Shown here: positions 1-7,376 of the stretch, piece by piece
Numbering within the stretch: the first letter of the stretch is position 1
Layout: each line of letters starts with the position of its first letter
NCBI GenBank assembly: GCA_013214975.1
Contig: JABSPR010000195.1
Coordinates: forward strand, 1-14,135
DNA from: Flavobacteriales bacterium
Lineage (GTDB): Bacteria; Bacteroidota; Bacteroidia; DT-38
Direction of reading: 5' to 3'
Length of the DNA stretch: 14,135 bases
Program-made: the position numbers and the translations under genes
Notes under the pieces: generated by a model
Databases searched by the model: none
The model's input: the letters and a program-made list of their open reading frames with translations, nothing else
Told to the model about the DNA's origin: nothing

Positions 1-2
1 GA

Positions 3-1238
3 AGGATTTTGGAAAAAGAGAAGAGCAGCTATTGGCATCAATTTAAGGACGGGATGTTAGGACCAGTTGCTGTGAGAAGATTATCAGATGGTATTAATGA
101 AGTTTTGGATGAGGGAGGTGCTATGCCCTTGGATGAAAGAGGATATCTACAAGGATTGCTAGAAGCTTCTAAATGGGCAGAGAAATTAGAAAATGTTCCA
201 TTGGTTGGAAAATTAGCTCAACGCACATTATCGAATGATATCGAGTTGAGTTATGATGTGTCGAGAGGTTTTATTGTGGCTCAAGAAGAAGTGATAAAAA
301 TAGTTGACAGTATGGCTGGAAGCGGTACTAGCGATAAGATGATCTTGCAAATAAAAGATGAGATTACCGCTAATAGACTTAGGGGACTTAATTATTTGAA
401 ATCTATTCGAGAGGATCATCCTGAAATGGCCGTTGCAGTTGAAACTAAACAAGCTATTCGAAGTGTTTTAAATGATGAAAGGAGTATCGTTAAAAAGCTA
501 TTGAGTGAAGGGAGAATAGAATCTGACGAATGTGAAAAGATGTTAAATAGTGTTGAGGAAAGAATGAAAAATCTGTTTGATAGTCCACCCACAATAGAAT
601 TGCCAAAGCCAACAGATGTACTTCATGAAGTTTCTTGGTTAAATCATCTAAGTTCTTCTGATTTTCAAAAGGTTCAAAAATTGGCTGAGGAGAAGACATA
701 TAAGGCTGGAGAAAAATTGATGGTAAAAGGAGAAGATGGGGATGGTTTGTTTGTAGTGGCCAGAGGGACTGTTAAAGTAGCTGTTGGAGACTTTATTGTA
801 GATATTTTAGGTCCAGGCAGTATAATTGGAGAAATGGCAGTTCTTACAGGAGGTATTAGAACAGCAGATATTGTTGCTGAATCATCTGTGGTGGCTTTAT
901 TTCTTAATTCAAACGATATGCAAGCTGAGATGAAGAGTTCGCCTAATTTAGAGAATAATCTTTGGGAAATGGCTGGAAAAAGATTTGCAGAAAATTTACT
1001 TGGGAGGGAAGAGCCTTACGTTCAATGGAGGCAAATTCAATTGAAAAGATGGCTTTCTGAAGGAGAAGTATGTAAAGGTACTATCAATTCTGAATTAAGT
1101 CTTGAAGGAAAAACAGGAGTATTACTTTTAGGGAGCGCCAAAAACAAAGATGGTAAGGAATTTAATGCGCCTTGTGTAATTTCAGAAAACACACTCGAAT
1201 TCATAAGTGATTCAAGAGTGTTTATACATTTGAACTAA
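3..1238 (+). CDS. C-terminal cytoplasmic part of a Na+/H+ antiporter with a cyclic-nucleotide-binding domain (5'-partial)
   Basis: The reading frame is open to the left edge. A TTG at 9 could be mistaken for a start, but I read the gene as truncated by the window. Numbering from that TTG, residues 1-190 resemble the helical tail that follows the membrane domain in NHE/SOS1-type exchangers: an 'SYDVSRGFI.AQEEV' stretch at 81-95 and 'AVETKQAIRSVLN' at 143-155. Residues about 205-305 form a cyclic-nucleotide-binding (CNB) domain. Its phosphate-binding cassette is intact, with Gly274-Glu275 and Arg284 in 'GGIRTA'. Residues 335-409 form a further beta-rich segment. In this family the membrane domain exchanges Na+ for H+, and the tail is thought to regulate it. 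The ligand (cAMP, cGMP or none) cannot be read from sequence. A stand-alone CNB protein is less likely because the SOS1-like helical part precedes the CNB domain. Confidence 0.8.
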   Translation, partial: RILEKEKSSYWHQFKDGMLGPVAVRRLSDGINEVLDEGGAMPLDERGYLQGLLEASKWAEKLENVPLVGKLAQRTLSNDIELSYDVSRGFIVAQEEVIKIVDSMAGSGTSDKMILQIKDEITANRLRGLNYLKSIREDHPEMAVAVETKQAIRSVLNDERSIVKKLLSEGRIESDECEKMLNSVEERMKNLFDSPPTIELPKPTDVLHEVSWLNHLSSSDFQKVQKLAEEKTYKAGEKLMVKGEDGDGLFVVARGTVKVAVGDFIVDILGPGSIIGEMAVLTGGIRTADIVAESSVVALFLNSNDMQAEMKSSPNLENNLWEMAGKRFAENLLGREEPYVQWRQIQLKRWLSEGEVCKGTINSELSLEGKTGVLLLGSAKNKDGKEFNAPCVISENTLEFISDSRVFIHLN

Positions 1239-1241
1239 AAG

Positions 1242-1457
1242 TTACCTCTCAGTACTAACAATAGGTTGATTATTATTATCTGTAATTACCATGGCATTTG
1301 TAATGTAACTGGCACTAAATAGAGCTGCAAAAGTCATAAGAACCAAAAGAGTAATAAATACATTCTTTTTCTTGTTGCTAATGGTGAATTCATTAGAACT
1401 GTTGTTATCTAATTGGTCTTCTGCAAGTTGGTTTATAATGTCTTTTTGAAAATTCAT
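1242..1457 (-). CDS. Small single-span membrane protein, unknown function
   Basis: This 71-residue protein is not recognised. It has a polar N-terminal part (1-31) rich in Asp and Asn that ends in a basic 'NKKKN' cluster, one strongly hydrophobic segment (about 33-55), and a short polar C-terminus. The positive charge just before the hydrophobic segment predicts that the N-terminus is inside and the C-terminal ~15 residues are in the periplasm. The start is the first ATG after an AT-rich leader; no Shine-Dalgarno site is visible, as is usual in this phylum. Its stop lies 3 nt from the stop of the convergent antiporter gene, a tight fit that also occurs at the other two convergent junctions here and supports a real gene. 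It could be a small regulator or subunit of a membrane complex, but nothing shows which. Confidence 0.6.
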   Translation of the reverse strand: MNFQKDIINQLAEDQLDNNSSNEFTISNKKKNVFITLLVLMTFAALFSASYITNAMVITDNNNQPIVSTER

Positions 1458-1520
1458 ATCATCGAAATTTTTGTAATAGCTCGCTTCTTATAAAACCTTT
1501 ATTTATAGTCACAATTTACG

Positions 1521-1643
1521 ATGCTTGAAGGAGCATGGATGCCTGTTTTCGACAAAGCGTATGATTTACTCTACAAACGACATAAAAAGCTCATATGTGT
1601 GATTCCTAGAGTAAAAGATGTACTTATTATCCGTTTTCAATGA
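1521..1643 (+). CDS. Possible small ORF of 40 residues in the spacer before korA
   Basis: An ATG at 1521 opens a frame to a TGA at 1641-1643, preceded by an in-frame TAG at 1506. The product would be basic in its middle ('YKRHKKL') with a hydrophobic beta-like end ('VLIIRF'), and no family is recognised. A second in-frame ATG at 1539 lies 5 nt behind AAGGAG (1528-1533), a good Shine-Dalgarno match and rare in this window. The frame ends 1 nt before the putative korA -7 box. It may be a real small protein, a gene remnant or chance. Confidence 0.25.
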   Translation: MLEGAWMPVFDKAYDLLYKRHKKLICVIPRVKDVLIIRFQ

Positions 1644-1644
1644 T

Positions 1645-1652
1645 TATCTTTG
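1645..1652 (+). promoter_or_regulatory. Putative -7 promoter box of korAB
   Basis: The sequence TATCTTTG matches the Bacteroidota -7 consensus TAnnTTTG exactly. It would start transcription near 1659, leaving a leader of about 37 nt before the korA TTG. No clear TTG -33 element is seen at the usual distance upstream, so the call rests on the -7 box and its position. Confidence 0.45.
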
Positions 1653-1695
1653 AGAACCTCAAGGTAATATCCGAAAGGCATTTATAATTTAAGCA

Positions 1696-3513
1696 TTGGA
1701 AAGAAAAGATAAAATTACCATTCTGTTTGCCGGTGATTCTGGTGATGGTATTCAACTTACAGGAAGTCAGTTTACTAACACTGCTGCGATTTTCGGAAAT
1801 GATATAGGTACACTTCCTAACTTCCCTGCAGAAATCCGCGCACCACAAGGCACGGTTGGAGGAGTATCGGGGTTTCAGCTAAATTTTGGAAGTATAGAAA
1901 TATTTACGCCTGGAGACGATTGTGATGTTCTTGTTGCAATGAATGCGGCAGCTTTAAAAGCCAATATTGCGCAATTAAAGGATGGAGGTGTTCTAATTGC
2001 CAATACCAATGGTTTTGATAGTAAAAATCTAAGACTTGCTAATTATGAAGAAAATCCATTAGAAGATTCTTCTTTAAACAGTTTTCAGGTGAGTAAAATA
2101 GATGTTACTAAAATGACTAAACTTTGCTTAGAAGAGAGCGGCTTGGGTAATAAGGTAATTGAGCGTTGCAAGAATATGTTTGTTCTTGGATTCGTCTATT
2201 GGATTTTTAATCGCTCAATGAATGATACGATATCGTTTTTGCAGCAAAAGTTTAGTGCGAAGGAGGATATAGCTAATGCGAATATCAAAGTTCTAAAGGC
2301 AGGTTATCACTTCGGAGAGACAAGCGAAACATTTACTACTCAGTATGAAGTTGCCCCTTCTAAAATGGAGCCAGGTGAATATCGTAGTATAATGGGTAAT
2401 CAGGCAACAGCATTGGGATTAATAGCAGCCTCGAAAAAGACTGGACTAAATTTGTTCTACGGATCCTATCCAATTACTCCAGCATCGGATATACTCCATG
2501 AGCTCGCAAAGCATAAAAACTTTGGTGTTAAGACATTCCAAGCGGAGGATGAAATTGCGGCTGTTTGCGCTGCAGTGGGAGCATCTTTTGGAGGTTCTCT
2601 GGGTGTAACGGCTTCTTCTGGACCGGGTATCTCTTTAAAGAGTGAAGGATTGGGATTGGCGGTAATGTTAGAAATACCATTGGTTGTAATTAATGTGCAA
2701 CGTGGTGGACCATCCACAGGTTTGCCTACAAAAACCGAGCAGTCGGATTTAATGCAAGCAATGTATGGACGGAATGGTGAGTCTCCATTACCAATTGTTT
2801 CTGCAAGCACCCCATCGGATAGCTTTTATGCTATTATGGAAGCGTGTAGGATTGCTATTGAGCATATGACACCAGTTATATTTTTATCCGATGGGTATAT
2901 CGGAAATGGTTCTAAACCATGGAAGTTTCCACAAGAGGATGAACTCCCAAGTATAACTCCACCTTTCGCCAAAGAGGGGAAGGGTGCAGATTATATGCCT
3001 TATAAACGAGATGAGAAGCTTGTTAGAGAGTGGGCGATACCTGGTATGAAAGGTTTTGAACATAGAGTAGGTGGTTTGGAAAAGGAACATATTACGGGTA
3101 ATATTTCCTATGATTCAGAGAATCATCAATTGATGACAGATCTACGAAAAGGCAAGGTGGAGAGAATTGCACAATCGTTGCCGGAATTAAAATTAGAAAG
3201 TGGACCAGAAAGTGGAGACCTATTGGTTATAGGATGGGGGTCAACACATGGAGTTATCCAAAATGCCCTACGCGATTACAACCACAAAGTGGCTCATGTA
3301 CACCTACGACATATAAATCCTTTACCTAAAGAATTAGGGATTATAATAAGTAAGTACAAGAGAGTGTTAATCCCAGAGATGAATACTGGTCAGCTTATTA
3401 AATTAATTCGAGGTAAATATTTTATCCCTTCTTTTGGATTAAATAAAGTACAGGGCTCGCCTTTTACATCTTTGGAGATTACGAATAAAATGGACGAACT
3501 TTTAGTATTGTAA
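1696..3513 (+). CDS. korA: 2-oxoacid:ferredoxin oxidoreductase, fused gamma-alpha subunit (2-oxoglutarate type)
   Basis: This is the large subunit of a thiamine-diphosphate enzyme that oxidatively decarboxylates a 2-oxoacid, most likely 2-oxoglutarate, to the acyl-CoA while reducing ferredoxin. Residues 1-205 are the gamma domain, with 'GDSGDGI' near the N-terminus (13-19). From about 233 the alpha domain begins with 'GNQATALG', then the signature 'YPITPASD' (258-265) and 'QRGGPSTGLPTKTEQSD' (335-351), which carries the conserved substrate-binding arginine. At 605 residues it is of normal length for fused gamma-alpha subunits. The start must be the TTG at 1696: an in-frame TAA sits only one codon before it (1690-1692), and the conserved N-terminus begins at once. 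korB follows after 2 nt. Substrate choice (2-oxoglutarate over pyruvate or branched-chain oxoacids) is inferred from the two-subunit architecture. Confidence 0.93.
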   Translation: MERKDKITILFAGDSGDGIQLTGSQFTNTAAIFGNDIGTLPNFPAEIRAPQGTVGGVSGFQLNFGSIEIFTPGDDCDVLVAMNAAALKANIAQLKDGGVLIANTNGFDSKNLRLANYEENPLEDSSLNSFQVSKIDVTKMTKLCLEESGLGNKVIERCKNMFVLGFVYWIFNRSMNDTISFLQQKFSAKEDIANANIKVLKAGYHFGETSETFTTQYEVAPSKMEPGEYRSIMGNQATALGLIAASKKTGLNLFYGSYPITPASDILHELAKHKNFGVKTFQAEDEIAAVCAAVGASFGGSLGVTASSGPGISLKSEGLGLAVMLEIPLVVINVQRGGPSTGLPTKTEQSDLMQAMYGRNGESPLPIVSASTPSDSFYAIMEACRIAIEHMTPVIFLSDGYIGNGSKPWKFPQEDELPSITPPFAKEGKGADYMPYKRDEKLVREWAIPGMKGFEHRVGGLEKEHITGNISYDSENHQLMTDLRKGKVERIAQSLPELKLESGPESGDLLVIGWGSTHGVIQNALRDYNHKVAHVHLRHINPLPKELGIIISKYKRVLIPEMNTGQLIKLIRGKYFIPSFGLNKVQGSPFTSLEITNKMDELLVL

Positions 3514-3515
3514 TT

Positions 3516-4556
3516 ATGAATAACGAGAAAAACATACCTGAAACACTACTAACGATTAAGGATTTTACTGTTGAAAGTGACATCAGATGGTGTCCTGGGT
3601 GTGGGGATTACTCAATCTTAAGACAAGTTCAAACGATTATGCCAGAACTTGGAGTTCCGAGAGAAGACATCGTTTTTATATCTGGAATCGGATGTTCTTC
3701 TCGATTCCCTTATTACATAAATACATTTGGTATGCACAGTATCCACGGACGTGCCCCCGCAATAGCAAGTGGATTAAAAGCTACCAGAAAGGAGTTGAGC
3801 GTTTGGATAATCACTGGTGATGGAGATAGTATGTCGATAGGAGGAAATCATTTGATTCACGCATTAAGAAGAAACTTTGATGTGAATATTCTTCTATTTA
3901 ATAATGAGATCTATGGGTTAACAAAAGGTCAATATTCACCACTTTCACCCGAAGGAAGAAAAACCAAATCGAGCCCGATGGGTTCAATCGACCATCCTTT
4001 TAATCCGTTGGCTTTAGCCCAAGGAGCAGATGCAAGTTTTATTGCTAGATCCATTGATATGTCACCGAAACACATGCGAGACATATTATTGCAAAGTCAT
4101 CAACATAAAGGCACTTCTCTGCTAGAGATTTATCAAAACTGCAACATTTTTAATGATGGCGCCTTTAGTCAGTATACCGAAAACAAACTTGTTAATGATT
4201 CTGTAATCTTTGTTGAAGATGGCAAACCCATGGTGTTTGGGGAGGGAGATAAAAAGGGAATTAGGCTAGATGGATTAAACCCAGTTGTAGTGGATTTGGA
4301 GGCGGATAATTATTCTATTGATGATCTTTGGGTACATGACAAGAGTAACCGAATCATGTCGACTATGCTTACCCGGATTTTTAATAATGCCGAGAATAAA
4401 GGAAATCTACCTTTACCTTTCGGGGTTTTATATGCGGAAAGTAGACCAACATATGAGGTGAGCATGTCCGAGCAAATAGAACAAGCAATTAGGGAAAAAG
4501 GGAAAGGTGATTTGAACGATCTTCTTCGAGGTGAAAATACTTGGGTAGTAGACTAA
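3516..4556 (+). CDS. korB: 2-oxoacid:ferredoxin oxidoreductase, beta subunit
   Basis: This is the thiamine-diphosphate and [4Fe-4S] subunit that partners KorA. 'WCPGCGDYS' (25-33) supplies Cys26 and Cys29. Cys60 in 'GIGCSSR' and Cys209 in 'YQNCN' complete four cysteines whose spacing is close to the cluster ligands of the Sulfolobus two-subunit enzyme, so a functional cluster is expected. The diphosphate/Mg2+ motif runs from 'GDGD' (101-104) to 'NNEIYGLTKGQ' (129-139). The C-terminal part (about 215-346) is the usual extension of this beta subunit type. The gene starts at an ATG 2 nt after korA and must be co-transcribed with it. No separate ferredoxin-like delta subunit gene is adjacent, which fits the two-subunit type. 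The CPBP gene follows after 34 nt and may share the transcript. Confidence 0.94.
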   Translation: MNNEKNIPETLLTIKDFTVESDIRWCPGCGDYSILRQVQTIMPELGVPREDIVFISGIGCSSRFPYYINTFGMHSIHGRAPAIASGLKATRKELSVWIITGDGDSMSIGGNHLIHALRRNFDVNILLFNNEIYGLTKGQYSPLSPEGRKTKSSPMGSIDHPFNPLALAQGADASFIARSIDMSPKHMRDILLQSHQHKGTSLLEIYQNCNIFNDGAFSQYTENKLVNDSVIFVEDGKPMVFGEGDKKGIRLDGLNPVVVDLEADNYSIDDLWVHDKSNRIMSTMLTRIFNNAENKGNLPLPFGVLYAESRPTYEVSMSEQIEQAIREKGKGDLNDLLRGENTWVVD

Positions 4557-4590
4557 GTAATTTGAATGTTAATTAGTAAATAAAGATTTC

Positions 4591-5307
4591 ATGCTCCAGG
4601 ATTTTAATATTGAAGTTGGTACAACAGGAGCACACATTGCCATTTTTGTATCGATAATTATCATTGTAGCCAATTATCTATTCAATAGGTTCAAAGGGAT
4701 ATTGATAGGGAATACAGACGGAATTAAGTCATTTCTTGTGCAAAAATTCTCCGGTGTTTTACTTCTAGGGGTTATTCCTTTCTACTATTTGTATGATAGA
4801 GACGATAGCTTGCCATTTTATATGTTCGTGGCTCCCGATAATTTGCAATCGGTTTTCAACTACTGTTTATTGGTTGGGATTGTTTTTATAGGAATTTCCT
4901 CGGTAGTCTCAGTGAAGGAAGAGAACTGTATAGTATATCCTCAAATTAGGGATAAGGAATGGACTCTAGCTACTGCAGCTGCTAGTTTCGTTGGCTGGGT
5001 CTCTTATCTATTCGCCTATGAATTTCTCTTTCGAGGTTATTTATTAATGTCGTGTGTCAAGGAATTAGATCTAATGGGATCAATCTTTATTAATGCAGGA
5101 CTATATGCGCTCGCTCACTTTGATAAAGGCCGTAAAGAAATAGTAGGTTCATTTGTGGTAGGTATCGTGTTATGTATTATTACTATAAAAACAGGCTCTA
5201 TATGGGTCTCAATATTTTCCCATATTACTATTGCTTTATCAAACGAGTATTTCTCATTCAAAGCAAATCCCGAAACAAGTTTCTCCTTCTTTAAATCAAA
5301 AGGTTGA
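4591..5307 (+). CDS. CPBP-family (CAAX protease/bacteriocin-processing-like) intramembrane protein
   Basis: A 238-residue polytopic membrane protein with hydrophobic segments at about 14-32, 47-67, 88-106, 127-145, 160-177, 184-200 and 203-217. The C-terminal half carries the CPBP (ABI) motifs. Motif 1 reads 'YEFLFRG' (143-149) in place of the common EExxxRG, so Glu144 and Arg148 are kept but the first Glu is Tyr. Motif 2 is 'YALAH' with His176, and motif 3 contributes His211 in 'FSHITIA'. Known family members are glutamate-type intramembrane endopeptidases such as Rce1. Whether the Tyr variant is active is uncertain. The ATG start follows korB by 34 nt. The end overlaps the next gene by 3 nt through TTGA (5304-5307), indicating translational coupling with the SDR gene. 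No substrate can be inferred. Confidence 0.82.
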   Translation: MLQDFNIEVGTTGAHIAIFVSIIIIVANYLFNRFKGILIGNTDGIKSFLVQKFSGVLLLGVIPFYYLYDRDDSLPFYMFVAPDNLQSVFNYCLLVGIVFIGISSVVSVKEENCIVYPQIRDKEWTLATAAASFVGWVSYLFAYEFLFRGYLLMSCVKELDLMGSIFINAGLYALAHFDKGRKEIVGSFVVGIVLCIITIKTGSIWVSIFSHITIALSNEYFSFKANPETSFSFFKSKG

Positions 5308-6287
5308 AAATATTTGTAACTGGTTCAACCGGCTATGTGGGTAATAAACTCGTTCATCGGTTGGCGCAAGAAGGCGAAATAGTTCATGCTCTGTGTCGCT
5401 CCAAATCAAAGCACCATCTGTTACAACATCAGAATATCGTAATTATAGAAGGAGACATCTTTGATGAGGAGGCTGTTTTAAAGGGAATGGCTGGCTGTTA
5501 TCAAGTCTATCATCTTGCTGCATATGTAGGCGTTTGGAATAAAAACAGGAATGAGTTTTACCGGGTTAACGTTGAAGGGACAAAAAATATTTTAGATAAA
5601 GCAATTCACTCAGGAGTAAAAAGGTCTGTAGTCACGTCTACAGCTGGTGTATTTGGTCCGGCGATTACTGCAACAGTTACGGAGGAAACAACAATAACCA
5701 TAGAGCCATTTACAGACTATGAGAAAAGTAAAAGGGAAGTAGAAAAAATTGCACTTAGCTATTGCGATAAAGGGATTGAAGTGGTTATTGTAAATCCTTC
5801 TCGGATTTACGGTCCGGGAATTAGAGGAGAAAGCAATTCGGTTACCAAAATGATCGATTTATACATTAATGGGAAATGGAGATTAATACCTGAAAATGGG
5901 GAAGGAGTTGGGAATTATGTTTTTATCGATGATGTGGTTAACGGACACCTTTTGGCTATGGAAAAAGGAAGAGATGGCGAAAAGTACATTTTGGGAGGTG
6001 ACAATATAAATTATAATGAGCTGTTTAGAAAAATCCGAGAAGTTGCTAGAGTCGATTATATGTTAATTAAACTTCCACTATGGTTGATGATGGTAGTAGC
6101 TGGTCAGCAAAAGCTGTTTGCGGAATTGTTTGGAATCAAACCATTTATCACCCCACCTTGGGTAAGAAGATATGTACATAAATGGACTCTGTCTTGTGAA
6201 AAGGCAGAAGTTGAATTGGGATATAAAAGTGTATCTATTAAAGAAGGAGTTATTAAAACAGTAGACTGGCTCAGAGAAACAAGTTAA
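5304..6287 (+). CDS. NAD(P)-dependent epimerase/dehydratase, extended SDR family, dihydroflavonol-reductase-like
   Basis: The N-terminal Rossmann motif is 'TGSTGYVG' (6-13), followed by an acidic turn 'EGDIFD' (49-54) and 'HLAA' (70-73). The catalytic set is Ser/Thr in 'TSTAGVFG' (111-118) and 'YEKSK' (Tyr139, Lys143). 'NPSRIYGPG' (164-172) is the usual extended-SDR substrate-loop motif. The 327-residue length fits. Such enzymes reduce or epimerise sugar-nucleotide, sterol-like or aldehyde substrates; the exact substrate is unknown. HpnA and dihydroflavonol-4-reductase relatives look closest from the pattern. The start is a TTG that overlaps the CPBP stop in TTGA; it places the glycine-rich motif at residue 6, as expected. 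The gene converges on the GNAT gene with only 2 nt between stop codons. Confidence 0.86.
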   Translation: MKIFVTGSTGYVGNKLVHRLAQEGEIVHALCRSKSKHHLLQHQNIVIIEGDIFDEEAVLKGMAGCYQVYHLAAYVGVWNKNRNEFYRVNVEGTKNILDKAIHSGVKRSVVTSTAGVFGPAITATVTEETTITIEPFTDYEKSKREVEKIALSYCDKGIEVVIVNPSRIYGPGIRGESNSVTKMIDLYINGKWRLIPENGEGVGNYVFIDDVVNGHLLAMEKGRDGEKYILGGDNINYNELFRKIREVARVDYMLIKLPLWLMMVVAGQQKLFAELFGIKPFITPPWVRRYVHKWTLSCEKAEVELGYKSVSIKEGVIKTVDWLRETS

Positions 6288-6289
6288 CT

Positions 6290-6793
6290 CTAGTTGGTTT
6301 TAGAGGATACCGCTGAATTTGCTTTCCACTGTATTTTAGAAATACAAAAGCACACTTCATTTAAGCATTTAAAGCTATCATCTTCGATAAACCCCATCTC
6401 CTTTGATGCTCGGATTACATCAACGCTAGATTTGCTCATCTTTAGCTCGATAAGATTTTTAGGAGATTGAGAAAATCCCTTTTCAAGTAAAGTGTCAAGT
6501 ACTTTTTTTTCGAGTCCCATACCTTCAAAGGATGTATCTCCAATAAGTACATGCTTGATTACAGGGAAATTGTTTTCGTAGTCTATTTCGCAATGACCTA
6601 TTATTTCTTTCGTAGAATCGAAAACTACGTTATACGCCTTTCCCTTGCTTTCTTTTAAGTATGTGGCTAATTGATTTTTTGAGATAGGATGTTCAAAACA
6701 AGATTCGGAGAACTCTTCTAGTTCTGCTTTTTTAATGATCCAAACCATTAATCGGTCAAAATCACTTTCTGTAAATGGTATTAATGAAATCAA
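6290..6793 (-). CDS. GNAT-family N-acetyltransferase
   Basis: The 167-residue protein has the GNAT layout: an N-terminal 'PFTESDFDRLMVWI' strand-helix, a central 'KEIIGHCEI' strand (62-70), motif A at about 81-100 ('VLIGDTSFEGMGLEKKVL') and a final 'ASKEMGFIEDD' helix (129-139). Family members transfer an acetyl group from acetyl-CoA to an amine. In motif A the usual Arg/Gln of (R/Q)xxGxG/A is replaced (Phe89-Glu-Gly-Met-Gly), so acetyl-CoA binding may be altered. The substrate is unknown. It lies 12 nt downstream of the exported-protein gene on the same strand and is probably co-transcribed with it. Confidence 0.78.
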   Translation of the reverse strand: MISLIPFTESDFDRLMVWIIKKAELEEFSESCFEHPISKNQLATYLKESKGKAYNVVFDSTKEIIGHCEIDYENNFPVIKHVLIGDTSFEGMGLEKKVLDTLLEKGFSQSPKNLIELKMSKSSVDVIRASKEMGFIEDDSFKCLNEVCFCISKIQWKANSAVSSKTN

Positions 6794-6805
6794 TTAGGGA
6801 AACTA

Positions 6806-7207
6806 TTATTTGCGAACTAGTTTGTAAGAAGCTCGTTCGTTTGTGATTGTTAGTATCCCATCCTTGATAATGAATTTTCCAGAATAATCTATTTCCGCAT
6901 TCACTTGCAAAATGTTCTCAGGAAGATTTTCTTCTACCTTTTTTTCACATCCTTTTTCTCCTTCAATTACAATCGTATTTCCATCTATATGATATGCCTG
7001 GTAGCATTGATTCGGAATCACAGTAAATTGAATTGTTTCCTTCTGGAAATCTAAAAAATAATCTTTGTTTCCAGTGGGCAGATCAATTCCATATTTGTCT
7101 ATGCTAACAAGTTTCCATTTGCCCATTAGGGCGCTACTGGTTTGTCCAAATGAAAGAATAGGACAAGCTGCTAATAGGATAAGTAAGAATGTATAAAGTG
7201 ATTTCAT
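6806..7207 (-). CDS. Small exported lipocalin/META-like beta-barrel protein, unknown function
   Basis: The 133-residue protein starts with a signal peptide: Lys2, a hydrophobic core at 4-20, and a probable cut after 'LSFG' before Gln22, a common pattern in this phylum. The mature part begins with 'LMGKWKLVSID', typical of lipocalin-like and META/HslJ-like small barrels, and ends with 'ILTITNERASYKLVRK', a beta-hairpin like those that close such barrels. Two cysteines (Cys68, Cys87) could form a disulfide in the periplasm. Cys15 lies in an LAAC string that resembles a lipobox, so a lipoprotein is possible but less likely. The ligand and role are unknown. It is the first gene of a two-gene minus-strand unit with the GNAT gene. 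An imperfect -7 box (TAATTTTA on the minus strand, 7240-7233) lies just upstream. Confidence 0.72.
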   Translation of the reverse strand: MKSLYTFLLILLAACPILSFGQTSSALMGKWKLVSIDKYGIDLPTGNKDYFLDFQKETIQFTVIPNQCYQAYHIDGNTIVIEGEKGCEKKVEENLPENILQVNAEIDYSGKFIIKDGILTITNERASYKLVRK

Positions 7208-7350
7208 TTTATGTCTGATATATGTTTAGTAGTAAAATTATATAAATAATGGGCTGTAAAAATTCGCTGAGTTGATGAATTAGTAACATACAATTGTTGG
7301 GCCAACTTTAAGGCTATCTATTTTGTCAATTATAAAGAAACTCAGATCTT

Positions 7351-7376
7351 AGTTGTCGATGAAAGTTGTCGATGAA
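7351..7376 (+). repeat. Perfect 13-bp tandem duplication across a translation start
   Basis: AGTTGTCGATGAA occurs twice without a gap (7351-7363 and 7364-7376), followed by a partial third unit AGTTGTTGAA. Each full copy holds an ATG (7359 and 7372). Because 13 is not a multiple of 3, the two ATGs are in different frames. Only the one at 7372 opens the long gene; the one at 7359 gives an 8-codon ORF ending at TGA 7383-7385. Confidence 0.95.

Noticed and set aside
2466..2810. 114-codon open frame on the minus strand inside korA
   Set aside because: It lies wholly antisense to a strongly conserved gene region (YPITP to the substrate-binding loop) and its product matches no family; a shadow of codon bias.
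7160..7166. LAAC lipobox-like string in the exported META-like protein
   Set aside because: The hydrophobic stretch continues past the Cys to a typical 'SFGQ' signal-peptidase I site, so lipoprotein processing is less likely; kept only as an alternative in the gene entry.
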